Assembly: GCF_001816125.1 (NCBI RefSeq)
Contig: NZ_MDZA01000111.1
Location: forward strand, 62,001-126,000
Length of the DNA stretch: 64,000 nucleotides
Source of the DNA: Hymenobacter coccineus
GTDB lineage: Bacteria; Bacteroidota; Bacteroidia; Cytophagales; Hymenobacteraceae
Direction: 5' to 3'
Position 1 is the first letter of the stretch; each line of letters starts with the position of its first letter. Under the pieces are notes generated by a model that did no database searches, was not told the origin of the DNA, and saw nothing but the letters and a program-made list of their open reading frames with translations. A program made the translations under genes and the position numbers. This document shows positions 44,480 to 52,207 of this stretch, piece after piece.

Positions 44480-45880
44480 TTACAGCGCCTTTAACTCCGC
44501 ATCGGCAGCTTTCAGCTTGGCTTTGGTAGCGGCGATATCCTGGCGCAGGCGCTCGCGCAAACGCGGCGTGTTGAGGGCGCGCAAAGCTGCTTGGGCGGCG
44601 TTGTCGGGGCGCACCACGGTGAGGTTGGGCGTGCCGCTGGGCATGATGACCGACGAGTTCAAGTTCATGGCCAGCTCGGCGTAGTCCTTCCACGGCGGGC
44701 AGCTGATGACGGGCACGTTCACGTTGGCCGCCAGGGCCCCACCGAGGCCGTTGCTGAGGCCGGCCACGGCGATAAGCACGCCGGGCTCGATGGAGCGGTT
44801 CCAAACTTCGGCCATCGGGCCAATTTCCTCGCCGTTTTTGTGGGCTGAGCACACGCGGAGTTGCGTGAAGACCTCGTAGCCTTCGAAGAACGAGCGGATT
44901 TTCTGGCAGTGCTCCTTGTCGGCGGGCGAGCCCATCACGATGTTCACCCAGGCGTCCTTCATCAGGCCGGCTTTCACCAGGTTGCTAACCAAGCGGTTGG
45001 CCACGTTGCCGCCAGTGGCGGTTTCGTCGGCCGTGGCCAGGGGCTGGCCCACGATGCGCTGGTAGATGTCGAGGTAGCGGTTGGTAGCTTCCTGGGCTAC
45101 TTCGGGGGTCAGGGCGCGGGGGTATTTGCCGTCCACCTTGTTGGCAATCAGCCACTGGCGCACGTACTCCTTGTCCATCTGCTCGGCGCCTTCGGGGTTC
45201 TTGGCGTAGTCCTCGGCGCTCCAGAAGCGCGACGAGTCGGGCGTGTGGATTTCGTCAATCAGGATCAGCTCGCCGTTCAGCAGGCCAAACTCATACTTGG
45301 TATCCACCAAGATGATGCCCTGCGACGCCAGCAAGTCGGAGCCTACCTTGAACAATTCCAGCGCCTTCTCGGCCATCTTATCGTACAGCTCCTGGCTCAC
45401 CCAGCCCTCGCTCACGAGGTTTTCAGGAGTGATTTCACGGTCCGACTCCTCCTTGGTAGTCGGCGTCACGATGGGCGTGGGGAACTGCTGGTGCTTGACG
45501 AGGCCATCGGGCACGGTCACGCCCGAGAACGTGCGCTGGCCTTTCTGGTAGCCGCGCAGCATCGAGCCGGTGATGTAGTTCCGCACAATCATCTCCACCT
45601 TAATGGGTTGCGCTTCCTTCACCAGCATGGCGTTGGCGTCAATCATCTCCTTCACGTGGTTGGGGATGATGTGGGCCGTTTTCTCGAACCAGAAGTTGGC
45701 CAAGCCGTTGAGCACCGCGCCTTTGTGCGGCACGGCGGTGTCAAGCACCGAGTCGAAGGCCGACAGGCGGTCCGACACCACGATGAGGCGGGTGGTGTCG
45801 TCGATGCGGTAGCTGTCGCGGACTTTGCCGCGGTGCAGCAGTTGGAGTTGGGGGGTAGCGAAATGCGGGAGGGTGTTCAT
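44480..45880 (-). CDS. Fused SAICAR synthase-AIR carboxylase (PurC-PurE)
   Basis: A 466-residue fusion. Residues about 1-300 are PurC (HRGKVRDSYRIDDTTRLIVVSDRLSAFD, VRNYITGSMLRGYQKGQ, YEFGLLNGELILIDEIHTPDSSRFW). Residues about 305-445 are AIR carboxylase (VNIVMGSPADKEHCQKIRSFFE, RVCSAHKNGEEIGPM, LIAVAGLSNGLGGALAAN). The SAHK motif places the C-terminal half with class II (direct CO2-using) enzymes of animals, not SAHRTP class I enzymes that need PurK. No purK is in the window, which fits. It begins 6 bp after purQ. The domain order is that of animal PAICS. Confidence 0.9.
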   Translation of the reverse strand: MNTLPHFATPQLQLLHRGKVRDSYRIDDTTRLIVVSDRLSAFDSVLDTAVPHKGAVLNGLANFWFEKTAHIIPNHVKEMIDANAMLVKEAQPIKVEMIVRNYITGSMLRGYQKGQRTFSGVTVPDGLVKHQQFPTPIVTPTTKEESDREITPENLVSEGWVSQELYDKMAEKALELFKVGSDLLASQGIILVDTKYEFGLLNGELILIDEIHTPDSSRFWSAEDYAKNPEGAEQMDKEYVRQWLIANKVDGKYPRALTPEVAQEATNRYLDIYQRIVGQPLATADETATGGNVANRLVSNLVKAGLMKDAWVNIVMGSPADKEHCQKIRSFFEGYEVFTQLRVCSAHKNGEEIGPMAEVWNRSIEPGVLIAVAGLSNGLGGALAANVNVPVISCPPWKDYAELAMNLNSSVIMPSGTPNLTVVRPDNAAQAALRALNTPRLRERLRQDIAATKAKLKAADAELKAL

Positions 45881-45886
45881 GGGGAC

Positions 45887-46780
45887 TTAGTTGGCTAAAA
45901 CCGAATGCTTTTGAGCAATGTGCTCCACGATGTTTTTGAAGATTTGGAGGCCCGCGCCTTCTTCCGAGGCAGCGGGGTTTTGGCGGCGGCGGCGGGCCCA
46001 GTCGGGGTGGTTGAAGGCCGACAGGAACGCCTCGGGGTGCGGCATCAGGCCGAACACCTGCCCGGTGGGGTCGGTGAGGCCGGCGCAGTTAAGGTCGGCA
46101 CCGTTGGGGTTGTGCGGGTACTCGCTGGTGCCATCGCCGGCCGCATCTATATAAGAGAGGCAGTTCAGGCCGGCCGCTTCCAGGGCCCCGCGGGTGGCGG
46201 CGTCGGGCACCACGAGGCGGCCTTCGCCGTGGCGCACGGGCACCTCCAGCACGTCGAGGCCCTTAAGGAAAGGCGTGGTGGTGCGCGGGTGCACGCGCAG
46301 GCGCACCCAGCGGTCCTCGTAGCGGCCCGAGGCGTTGTGCGTCAAGGTCACTTCGGGCGTCACGTCGCCGCCTAGGTTGGGCAGCAGGCCCAGCTTCACC
46401 AGCACCTGGAAGCCGTTGCAGATGCCGAGCACAAACTTGCCGTCGGCAACAAACTGCTTGATATCATCCAGCAAGGTGCGGCCGCCGGGGCCCGTTTGGC
46501 GGTAGCGCAGCTTATTGGCCAGCACCACGCCCGAGCCCAGGTCGTCGCCAAACGAGAACCCGCCGGGGAAGGTAAGCACGTCGAAGTCGTGGATGCTCAC
46601 CGCGCCGTGCAGCACCTGGTTGAGGTGCACGATAGTGGCCTGGGCCCCGGCGAGCCGGTAGGCGGCTGCAATTTCCTCTTCGCAGTTGATGCCGAAGCCG
46701 GTGAGCACGAGGGCCCGCACGACGCCATCTTGTGCCGGTAATTGAACTTTATGTACTAGCCCTTGCAAGTCTTGTGCCAT
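45887..46780 (-). CDS. purQ: FGAM synthase glutaminase subunit
   Basis: A 297-residue class I glutamine amidotransferase: RALVLTGFGINCEEEIAAAYRLA, LTFPGGFSFGDDLGSG, nucleophile Cys in VLGICNGFQVLVKLGLLP, and His/Glu in GLMPHPEAFLSAF. It supplies ammonia to PurL. It is longer than stand-alone PurQ of Bacillus (about 230) and resembles the glutaminase domain of large PurL. It lies between purL (41 bp) and purCE (6 bp). Complete. Confidence 0.93.
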   Translation of the reverse strand: MAQDLQGLVHKVQLPAQDGVVRALVLTGFGINCEEEIAAAYRLAGAQATIVHLNQVLHGAVSIHDFDVLTFPGGFSFGDDLGSGVVLANKLRYRQTGPGGRTLLDDIKQFVADGKFVLGICNGFQVLVKLGLLPNLGGDVTPEVTLTHNASGRYEDRWVRLRVHPRTTTPFLKGLDVLEVPVRHGEGRLVVPDAATRGALEAAGLNCLSYIDAAGDGTSEYPHNPNGADLNCAGLTDPTGQVFGLMPHPEAFLSAFNHPDWARRRRQNPAASEEGAGLQIFKNIVEHIAQKHSVLAN

Positions 46781-46821
46781 CTGATTTGGGTTTTGGGCCG
46801 AAGCGCCAGCAGTTTGTGCTA

Positions 46822-49800
46822 TTAGTGCCCAGCCGAATCGCCGAAGCCCGCCAGCTCATCCACGCCAAGCAATTGATTAACAGGCCCGTTTGACCAGGTG
46901 TGCCGCAACTCAGTAGTAGGGGCCTCAATGACCGTTTGACCAGCGTGACGCACGGTCAGTTGGTCGTCTTCGGTCACCAAGCCTAAGCGCGTGGCGCGGC
47001 CGCCCAGCAACGCCTCAAAGGCCACCACATCGGCCGGGGCCACGGTGGCCACGAAGCGCGAGTGCGACTCCGAAAACAGATGCGTAGCCAGCGGCAACGC
47101 GCTTTCCGGGAGCTCCACCGAAGCGCCGCAGCCGTAGCCGAACGTGGCCTCGGCCAGCGCCACGGCGAGGCCGCCGTCACTCAGGTCGTGGCACGATTGG
47201 ATGAGGGCCCCGTCGTTGGCCTGGCCAATGAGGGTGTACAGGGCCTTGGCTTCCGCGAAGCGCACCTGGGGCACCAGGGCCCCCAGCTCGCCGTGCAGGG
47301 CGTAGAATTCGGAGCCGCCCAGCTCGTCGTAGGTTTCGCCGAGCAGGTAGATGACGTCGCCGGCCTCCTTGAAATCGGAGGTGATGGCGCGGCGCACATC
47401 TTCCATCTTCGCCGTCATGGAGTAGAGCACGGTGGGCGGCACGGAAATCTTCACGCCGTCGGCCTTGAAGTCGTTCTTCATGCTGTCCTTACCGCTCGTG
47501 AGCGGGATGCAATAGGCGGCCGTGGCGTCGCGCAGGGCCTCGCACATCTGCACCAGCTTGGCCAGCTTTTGCTTGCCGTCGGGGTTGATGGCGGGGTCGT
47601 ACACCGAGTCGGGCACGCAGAAGTTGTCGTTTACCGACCAGAAAATGTTGTCGCCCGGCGTGAGGTTAGGCAGCTTGCCGCCCACGGCAATGATCTGGCG
47701 CACGGCCTCGTCAAACGAGCCGGCCGACATCTGGTAGGCGTCCAGGTCGCCGTAGCGGGGCAGAATGCCGTTGCTCACGGCCACGCCCTCCCAGCTCTCG
47801 AAGTTGAAGCGCACCACGGCCGCGTCCTGCGGGGCCTGGCCGGTGGCGCCCATCAGCGGCTTCACAATGGTGCGGCCCTTCACCTCGTGGTCGTACTGCC
47901 GAATAACCGATTCGCGCGAGCAGATATTCAGGGCTCCCAGCAGCAGTCGCAGCGTGCCGGTGTAGTCGGTTTGGGTCGGAATTTTCGGCTCGGTGGCCGC
48001 GGGTTTTTCGTATTCGGCCTCCAGCGTTTTGCGCGGCACGCCGTCGTGCAGGAACTCCAGCGCCAGGCGCGCCACGGGCTGCCCGTCGAAGTTCACGTCC
48101 AGCGAGCCGTCGTTGGTGAAGTGGCCAATGTCGGTCAGCTCGACTTCCATTTCCTGCCCCAGCGCCAGCAGCTCGGCCATGCGGCCGGGCTCCACCACCA
48201 GCGTAAACCGCTCCTGCGATTCGCTCACGAAAATCTCCCAAGGCCGCAAGCCGGGGTATTTCAAAGGCACTTTTTCCAGCTCTACTACCGCGCCGCCGCT
48301 GATGCCGGCCAGCTCGCCCACGGACGACGACAGGCCGCCCGCGCCGTTGTCGGTGCTGCACTTGAGCAGGCCCCGGCGGGCGGCAATGAGAAGGAAATCC
48401 ATCGCCAGCTTTTGGGTAATGGGCGAGCCGATCTGCACGGCCGTGGCGGGCGCGCTTTCGTCCAGCTCGATGCTGGAGAAGGTGGCGCCGTGGATACCGT
48501 CCTTGCCCACGCGGCCGCCAGCCATCACAATCCGGTCGCCGGCGTCAATCTTTTTCTCCCACGAGTCGAGGCCCGCGAACTGCATCGGCATCACGGCGCC
48601 GGTGCCGCAGTACACCAGCGGCTTGCCGCGGTACCGGTCGTCGAACACGATGGCGCCGTTCACCGTGGGCACGCCCGACTTGTTGCCGCCGTCCTCGATG
48701 CCCTTGCGCACGCCTTCCAAAATGCGGCGCGGGTGCAGCTGGCCGGTCAGCAAGGGCCCGTCGTAGTCGGGGTTGCCGAAGCAGAGCACGTTGGTGTTGA
48801 ACAACAACCGGGCCCCACCGATACCGGTAGCGAGCGGGTCGCGGTTGTTGCCTAAAATGCCGGTGATGGCCCCGCCGTAGGGGTCGATGGCCGAGGGCGA
48901 GTTGTGCGTTTCTACCTTCCACACAAACAGCGAGTTGGCGTTGATGCGCACGGCCCCCGCGTTGTCGCTGAACACTTTAATGAGCCAGTCGTTGCCGTTG
49001 GCGCGCAGCTGGCGGTCCACTTCCGAGGTGGCGTCCTTGATGTAGGTTTTGAAAAGCGAGTCAATCTGCTTCTCCTCCCCCGTCGCCAAATCCCGGTAGT
49101 TGATGACGGCGCTGAACTCCTTGTGCTTGCAGTGCTCCGACCAGGTTTGGGCGATAATTTCCAGCTCGCAGTCCGTGGGGTCGGCGGGCAGGCCCTGGGC
49201 GCGGCGCGCGGCCTGGGTGTCGGCCGCCGCGTAGTAGTCGCGCACGGCGCACATTTCCTCCAGGTTCAGCGCGTAAATGTTGTCCTTCGAGAGCTGCACC
49301 AGGGCCCCATCGCTGAGGCCGTTGAGCGAAATCGTCTCCGTAATGGCCTCCGCGCCGCCACCGGGCCGCGGCGTGTAGTCGCGGATGCCGTCGGCCACGC
49401 GGCCCACCTCGAAGCGGTTGATCATTTTGTTGCCCAGCAGCTCCTCGGCCAGGCGGCGCAGGTCGGCGGTGGGCAGGTCGTGCTCCAGCAAGTACAGGCG
49501 CTTGCTGAAGATGTGCTGTGTGCGCGTGTCAATCGGCTCGTTCAGAAAGTCGGCCAGCGCGTTTTGGGCGCTGGTGCCCTCGTCGTCGGTCACGCCGGGG
49601 CCCCGCGCTACCAGGATATAAGCAGCAAAGCCGGGCACTGGGGCCACGGCTTCGTTCAGGGTTACGTCGTGCAGGACCGGGTCGGCGAGGCAGCGGGTGG
49701 CAAAGGCGCGCAGTTGCTCCGGGCTGAGGGCCCCGTAGCGCACCGTGTAGCGGGCGGCGGTGCGCACGCGGCCGGTGGCCAGGCCCAGGTGGCGCGCCGC

Positions 49801-49896
49801 CGCGGCCGCTACCCGGTGGCCGTCGCCGTCGTGCTGGCCCGGTTTGAGGGTGAGTTGGATGGTATGGGTGGTCGGTTCCAAATCCGTCAAAGTCAT
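46822..49896 (-). CDS. purL: FGAM synthase large subunit without glutaminase domain
   Basis: A 1024-residue PurL. Residues about 1-200 carry a PurS-like N-terminal region with a linker, then two AIR-synthase-like halves: EIIAQTWSEHCKHKEF, VETHNSPSAIDPYGGAITGILGNNRD, MAGGRVGKDGIHGATFSS, DNGAGGLSSSVGELAG, TSGKDSMKNDF, CHDLSDGGLAVALAE. It ends without the glutaminase domain of the 1300-residue gamma-proteobacterial form; that activity is in the adjacent PurQ. It converts FGAR to FGAM. The gene starts 38 bp after pyrE. Confidence 0.93.
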   Translation of the reverse strand: MTLTDLEPTTHTIQLTLKPGQHDGDGHRVAAAAARHLGLATGRVRTAARYTVRYGALSPEQLRAFATRCLADPVLHDVTLNEAVAPVPGFAAYILVARGPGVTDDEGTSAQNALADFLNEPIDTRTQHIFSKRLYLLEHDLPTADLRRLAEELLGNKMINRFEVGRVADGIRDYTPRPGGGAEAITETISLNGLSDGALVQLSKDNIYALNLEEMCAVRDYYAAADTQAARRAQGLPADPTDCELEIIAQTWSEHCKHKEFSAVINYRDLATGEEKQIDSLFKTYIKDATSEVDRQLRANGNDWLIKVFSDNAGAVRINANSLFVWKVETHNSPSAIDPYGGAITGILGNNRDPLATGIGGARLLFNTNVLCFGNPDYDGPLLTGQLHPRRILEGVRKGIEDGGNKSGVPTVNGAIVFDDRYRGKPLVYCGTGAVMPMQFAGLDSWEKKIDAGDRIVMAGGRVGKDGIHGATFSSIELDESAPATAVQIGSPITQKLAMDFLLIAARRGLLKCSTDNGAGGLSSSVGELAGISGGAVVELEKVPLKYPGLRPWEIFVSESQERFTLVVEPGRMAELLALGQEMEVELTDIGHFTNDGSLDVNFDGQPVARLALEFLHDGVPRKTLEAEYEKPAATEPKIPTQTDYTGTLRLLLGALNICSRESVIRQYDHEVKGRTIVKPLMGATGQAPQDAAVVRFNFESWEGVAVSNGILPRYGDLDAYQMSAGSFDEAVRQIIAVGGKLPNLTPGDNIFWSVNDNFCVPDSVYDPAINPDGKQKLAKLVQMCEALRDATAAYCIPLTSGKDSMKNDFKADGVKISVPPTVLYSMTAKMEDVRRAITSDFKEAGDVIYLLGETYDELGGSEFYALHGELGALVPQVRFAEAKALYTLIGQANDGALIQSCHDLSDGGLAVALAEATFGYGCGASVELPESALPLATHLFSESHSRFVATVAPADVVAFEALLGGRATRLGLVTEDDQLTVRHAGQTVIEAPTTELRHTWSNGPVNQLLGVDELAGFGDSAGH

Positions 49897-49934
49897 AAGT
49901 CCTCGCTAAAAAGCTGCCTTCCCAATCAATGAAT

Positions 49935-50561
49935 TTACGCGGCCTTCTCAGGCCGGCTGCCCGGCTTCACGGCCGGAACTCCGGCCAAATGCGCCGGGAT
50001 GTGGTCGGCGTCAAACACGGCGGCGTTCACCGCCAACAGCGCAAAGTTCGGGAACGGAAGCTTCACCGCACCACCCGTCCGGTCAATTAATGAGGCCACG
50101 GCCAAAACTTCCACTCCCATCTCGGCCAAAACCCGTGCGACTTCCAAGGTGCTCTTGCCGGTCGTAACTACGTCTTCCGCAATGATTACCCGCTCGCCTG
50201 GGCGCAGCGCAAACCCGCGCCGCAGGGTCATTTCGCCCTGCGCGTCGCGCTCTGTAAAAAGTGAGGGCACGCCGAGTTGGCGGGCCAGCTCGTAGCTCAC
50301 CACCACGCCGCCCATGGCGGGGCCCACCACGGTATCGGGCACCAGGCCAGCCGCCCGCAACTGCGCGGCCAGCACGGCCATGGCCGGGGCCGCCAACTCG
50401 GGCCGCCGCAAAAAGCGGGCGCACTGCACGTAAGTATCCGAGTGCAGGCCCGACGAGAGCTTAAAGTGGCCGGTCAGCAGCGCGTCTTCCTCGCGCAACT
50501 GCGCTTCCAGGATGGTGGCCACTTCGGCGGCGGGCAGGTCGGGGGTGAGAACTTGGGGCAT
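49935..50561 (-). CDS. pyrE: Orotate phosphoribosyltransferase
   Basis: A 208-residue PyrE that joins orotate with PRPP to give OMP. Features: LSSGLHSDTYVQCARFL, VVGPAMGGVVVSYELARQLG, and the PRPP motif VIIAEDVVTTGKSTLE. The C-terminal tail IPAHLAGVPAVKPGSRP is typical. It lies between pyrF (54 bp) and purL (38 bp) on the same strand, putting the two last UMP steps directly upstream of the pur genes. Complete. Confidence 0.94.
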   Translation of the reverse strand: MPQVLTPDLPAAEVATILEAQLREEDALLTGHFKLSSGLHSDTYVQCARFLRRPELAAPAMAVLAAQLRAAGLVPDTVVGPAMGGVVVSYELARQLGVPSLFTERDAQGEMTLRRGFALRPGERVIIAEDVVTTGKSTLEVARVLAEMGVEVLAVASLIDRTGGAVKLPFPNFALLAVNAAVFDADHIPAHLAGVPAVKPGSRPEKAA

Positions 50562-50615
50562 GCTACTAATTATTTACTGTTGGTGATGATCCAGCTGCGT
50601 TGTGCGAACGGACAA

Positions 50616-51383
50616 TCAGGGCTTCACCACGCGAAACTCATTTATCTGGTCGCGCAACTCCTGCGCGGCCGCGCCGGCATCGGCCGCTTGCCAAATGCTG
50701 CGCGAGGCATTAATCAGCACGCCGCTGCCGTCTTTGCGCAGGCCGGCTTTGAGCGTGGCGGCCAGGTCGCCGCCCTGGGCCCCAATGCCGGGCACCAGAA
50801 ACCACTGCCGCGGGCAGGCGGCCCGCACACGGGCCATGGCCGTGGGCTCGGTGGCGCCCACCACGAGGCCGATGATGGCCTCGGGGAGCTCTTCGTCAAG
50901 CTGCCGGGCCACGTGGGCGGCCAGGTCGCTGAGGTGGCCTCCGTGGGCCAGGGCCTGGTCTTGCAGGTTGTGGTACGGCTTGTTGGAGGTTTTGGCCAGC
51001 GAGAACACCACCTTGCCGGGCCGGGCGAAGGGCCGGATGGCGTCGTCGCCCATGTAGGGGTTCACGGTCACGCCGTGGGCCCCTACCACGTCGTAGGCGA
51101 AGCGGGCGTAGTGGTCGGCCGTATTGGCAATGTCGCCAAACTTACCGTCCAGAATCACCGGAATATCGGCGGGAATGCTTTGGATGGTGCTCTTTAGCAG
51201 CGCCACGCCGTCTTCCCGACTCAGAAAAAAAGCCAAATTCGGCTTAAAGGCCGCCGCGTAGGCGTGGGTTTCGGCCACCACCTGGCGGAGGCGCACCGCC
51301 ACTTCGGCATCGGTGCCGATGGGGTCGAGGCCCACGCAGAGTAGCGAATTGGCCGAGTGAACGCGGGTAATCAGTTGTTGCAT
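50616..51383 (-). CDS. pyrF: Orotidine 5'-phosphate decarboxylase (type 2)
   Basis: A 255-residue OMP decarboxylase of the longer bacterial type. It has LLCVGLDPIGTDAEV, KPNLAFFLSREDGVALL, the catalytic Lys/Asp segment ILDGKFGDIANTADHYA, GVTVNPYMGDDAI and LVPGIGAQGGDLAATL. It converts OMP to UMP. It is the first gene of the pyr-pur block. A small hairpin lies 8 bases before its start. Complete. Confidence 0.94.
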   Translation of the reverse strand: MQQLITRVHSANSLLCVGLDPIGTDAEVAVRLRQVVAETHAYAAAFKPNLAFFLSREDGVALLKSTIQSIPADIPVILDGKFGDIANTADHYARFAYDVVGAHGVTVNPYMGDDAIRPFARPGKVVFSLAKTSNKPYHNLQDQALAHGGHLSDLAAHVARQLDEELPEAIIGLVVGATEPTAMARVRAACPRQWFLVPGIGAQGGDLAATLKAGLRKDGSGVLINASRSIWQAADAGAAAQELRDQINEFRVVKP

Positions 51384-51391
51384 AAGGGCGC

Positions 51392-51406
51392 GGGCTCGGT
51401 GAGCCC
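51392..51406 (-). promoter_or_regulatory. Hairpin in the pyrF leader
   Basis: GGGCTC and GAGCCC with a three-base loop lie 8 bases upstream of the pyrF ATG. It could mask the start or act as an attenuator remnant. Role not shown. Confidence 0.3.
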
Positions 51407-51527
51407 ACGGGTAAAACGTACTATCAGTCTATTCAAATGCGCGGGCTTGTGACATTCGCGCGGCCCACTGGGGCCCTAAAAGTAAAACCACCCAGCTTGC
51501 GCCAGGCGGCATGCTACCGCAGATCAA

Positions 51528-51689
51528 CTAGATAACGTTCTTGTGGTTGATGAAGAACGGCACCACTTGCCACACCTTAATCGCTGCCATCCGCTTGGGG
51601 TTAGTGCTCGAGTTGCAGTTACCAGCGTGGGTAGCCATCGAAGACAGCGCAGCAGCGGCTGCTTGCGGGGAAAGCCTATTGGTAGCCAT
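51528..51689 (-). CDS. Possible small protein of 53 residues
   Basis: An open frame from ATG 51689 to TAG 51528 reads MATNRLSPQAAAAALSSMAT and continues GNCNSSTNPKRMAAIKVWQVVPF. It is slightly basic, with an Ala-rich helix first. It has no recognised domain, signal peptide or good start context. It lies in the gap upstream of pyrF. Support is only the clean frame and codon use; it may be chance. Confidence 0.3.
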   Translation of the reverse strand: MATNRLSPQAAAAALSSMATHAGNCNSSTNPKRMAAIKVWQVVPFFINHKNVI

Positions 51690-52207
51690 AAGATGAGAAA
51701 TAAGCGAGTGCGGGTGGTTCTATTCTAATTAGAAATTGAGCCGTGCGGACATAAAAAAACCGCCTCGGAAAACCGAAACGGAAACTGGGCAAGCATCAGA
51801 AAATACAGAAAAAACGCCGTGGGCAACGACCGGTTGGTCCTCTCGCAGAACTCCTTGCGGCTTCGTTCCACACGCCATTAGATGATGATTGGGGCGAATC
51901 ATGGTGCAAAATTACGCCAATTTTATGCCCAGTGATTATCCCACCGCGTTAATTTTTTATTTCGTCACAAACGAAATCTTTACTGGCTCCCTGAATCGCG
52001 CTAATCAATTAATTCCAACCGGATTTACCCCCCGGTTTAAGGCGCAATCTTTTTTAGGGTACCGCGACTGGCTGCGCCACCAGGGCCCCTAACCCTATCT
52101 TCGGCCCTCTACTTCGCCCCAAGCTCCGGCCCGGCGGCGCGCCCAACGCACGGGGCCCGGCTGACATTGCGTCGGCCGGGCCCCATGGCATTATTAGCAG
52201 TGTAGGG
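51690..52207. other. Intergenic region with hairpin near 52153-52184
   Basis: About 520 bp. The centre (51880-52050) is AT-rich and carries short ORFs that do not look like proteins. A GC-rich hairpin (GGGGCCCGGC with GCCGGGCCCC, 52153-52184) sits just downstream of the secreted T9SS gene but has no T tract on that strand. No RNA gene was recognised. Confidence 0.4.

Noticed and set aside
44861-45898. 345-residue open frame on the plus strand
   Set aside because: Antisense to purCE, no recognisable motif.
47062-48855. 597-residue open frame on the plus strand
   Set aside because: Antisense to purL; Val/Arg/His-rich shadow with no motif, a common by-product of GC-rich codon bias.
51889-52092. 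67-residue open frame in the gap before the T9SS gene
   Set aside because: AT-rich stretch, no family signal, no start context; left as intergenic.
52153-52184. GC-rich hairpin after the T9SS gene as a terminator
   Set aside because: No T tract on the transcribed strand; noted only as a hairpin.
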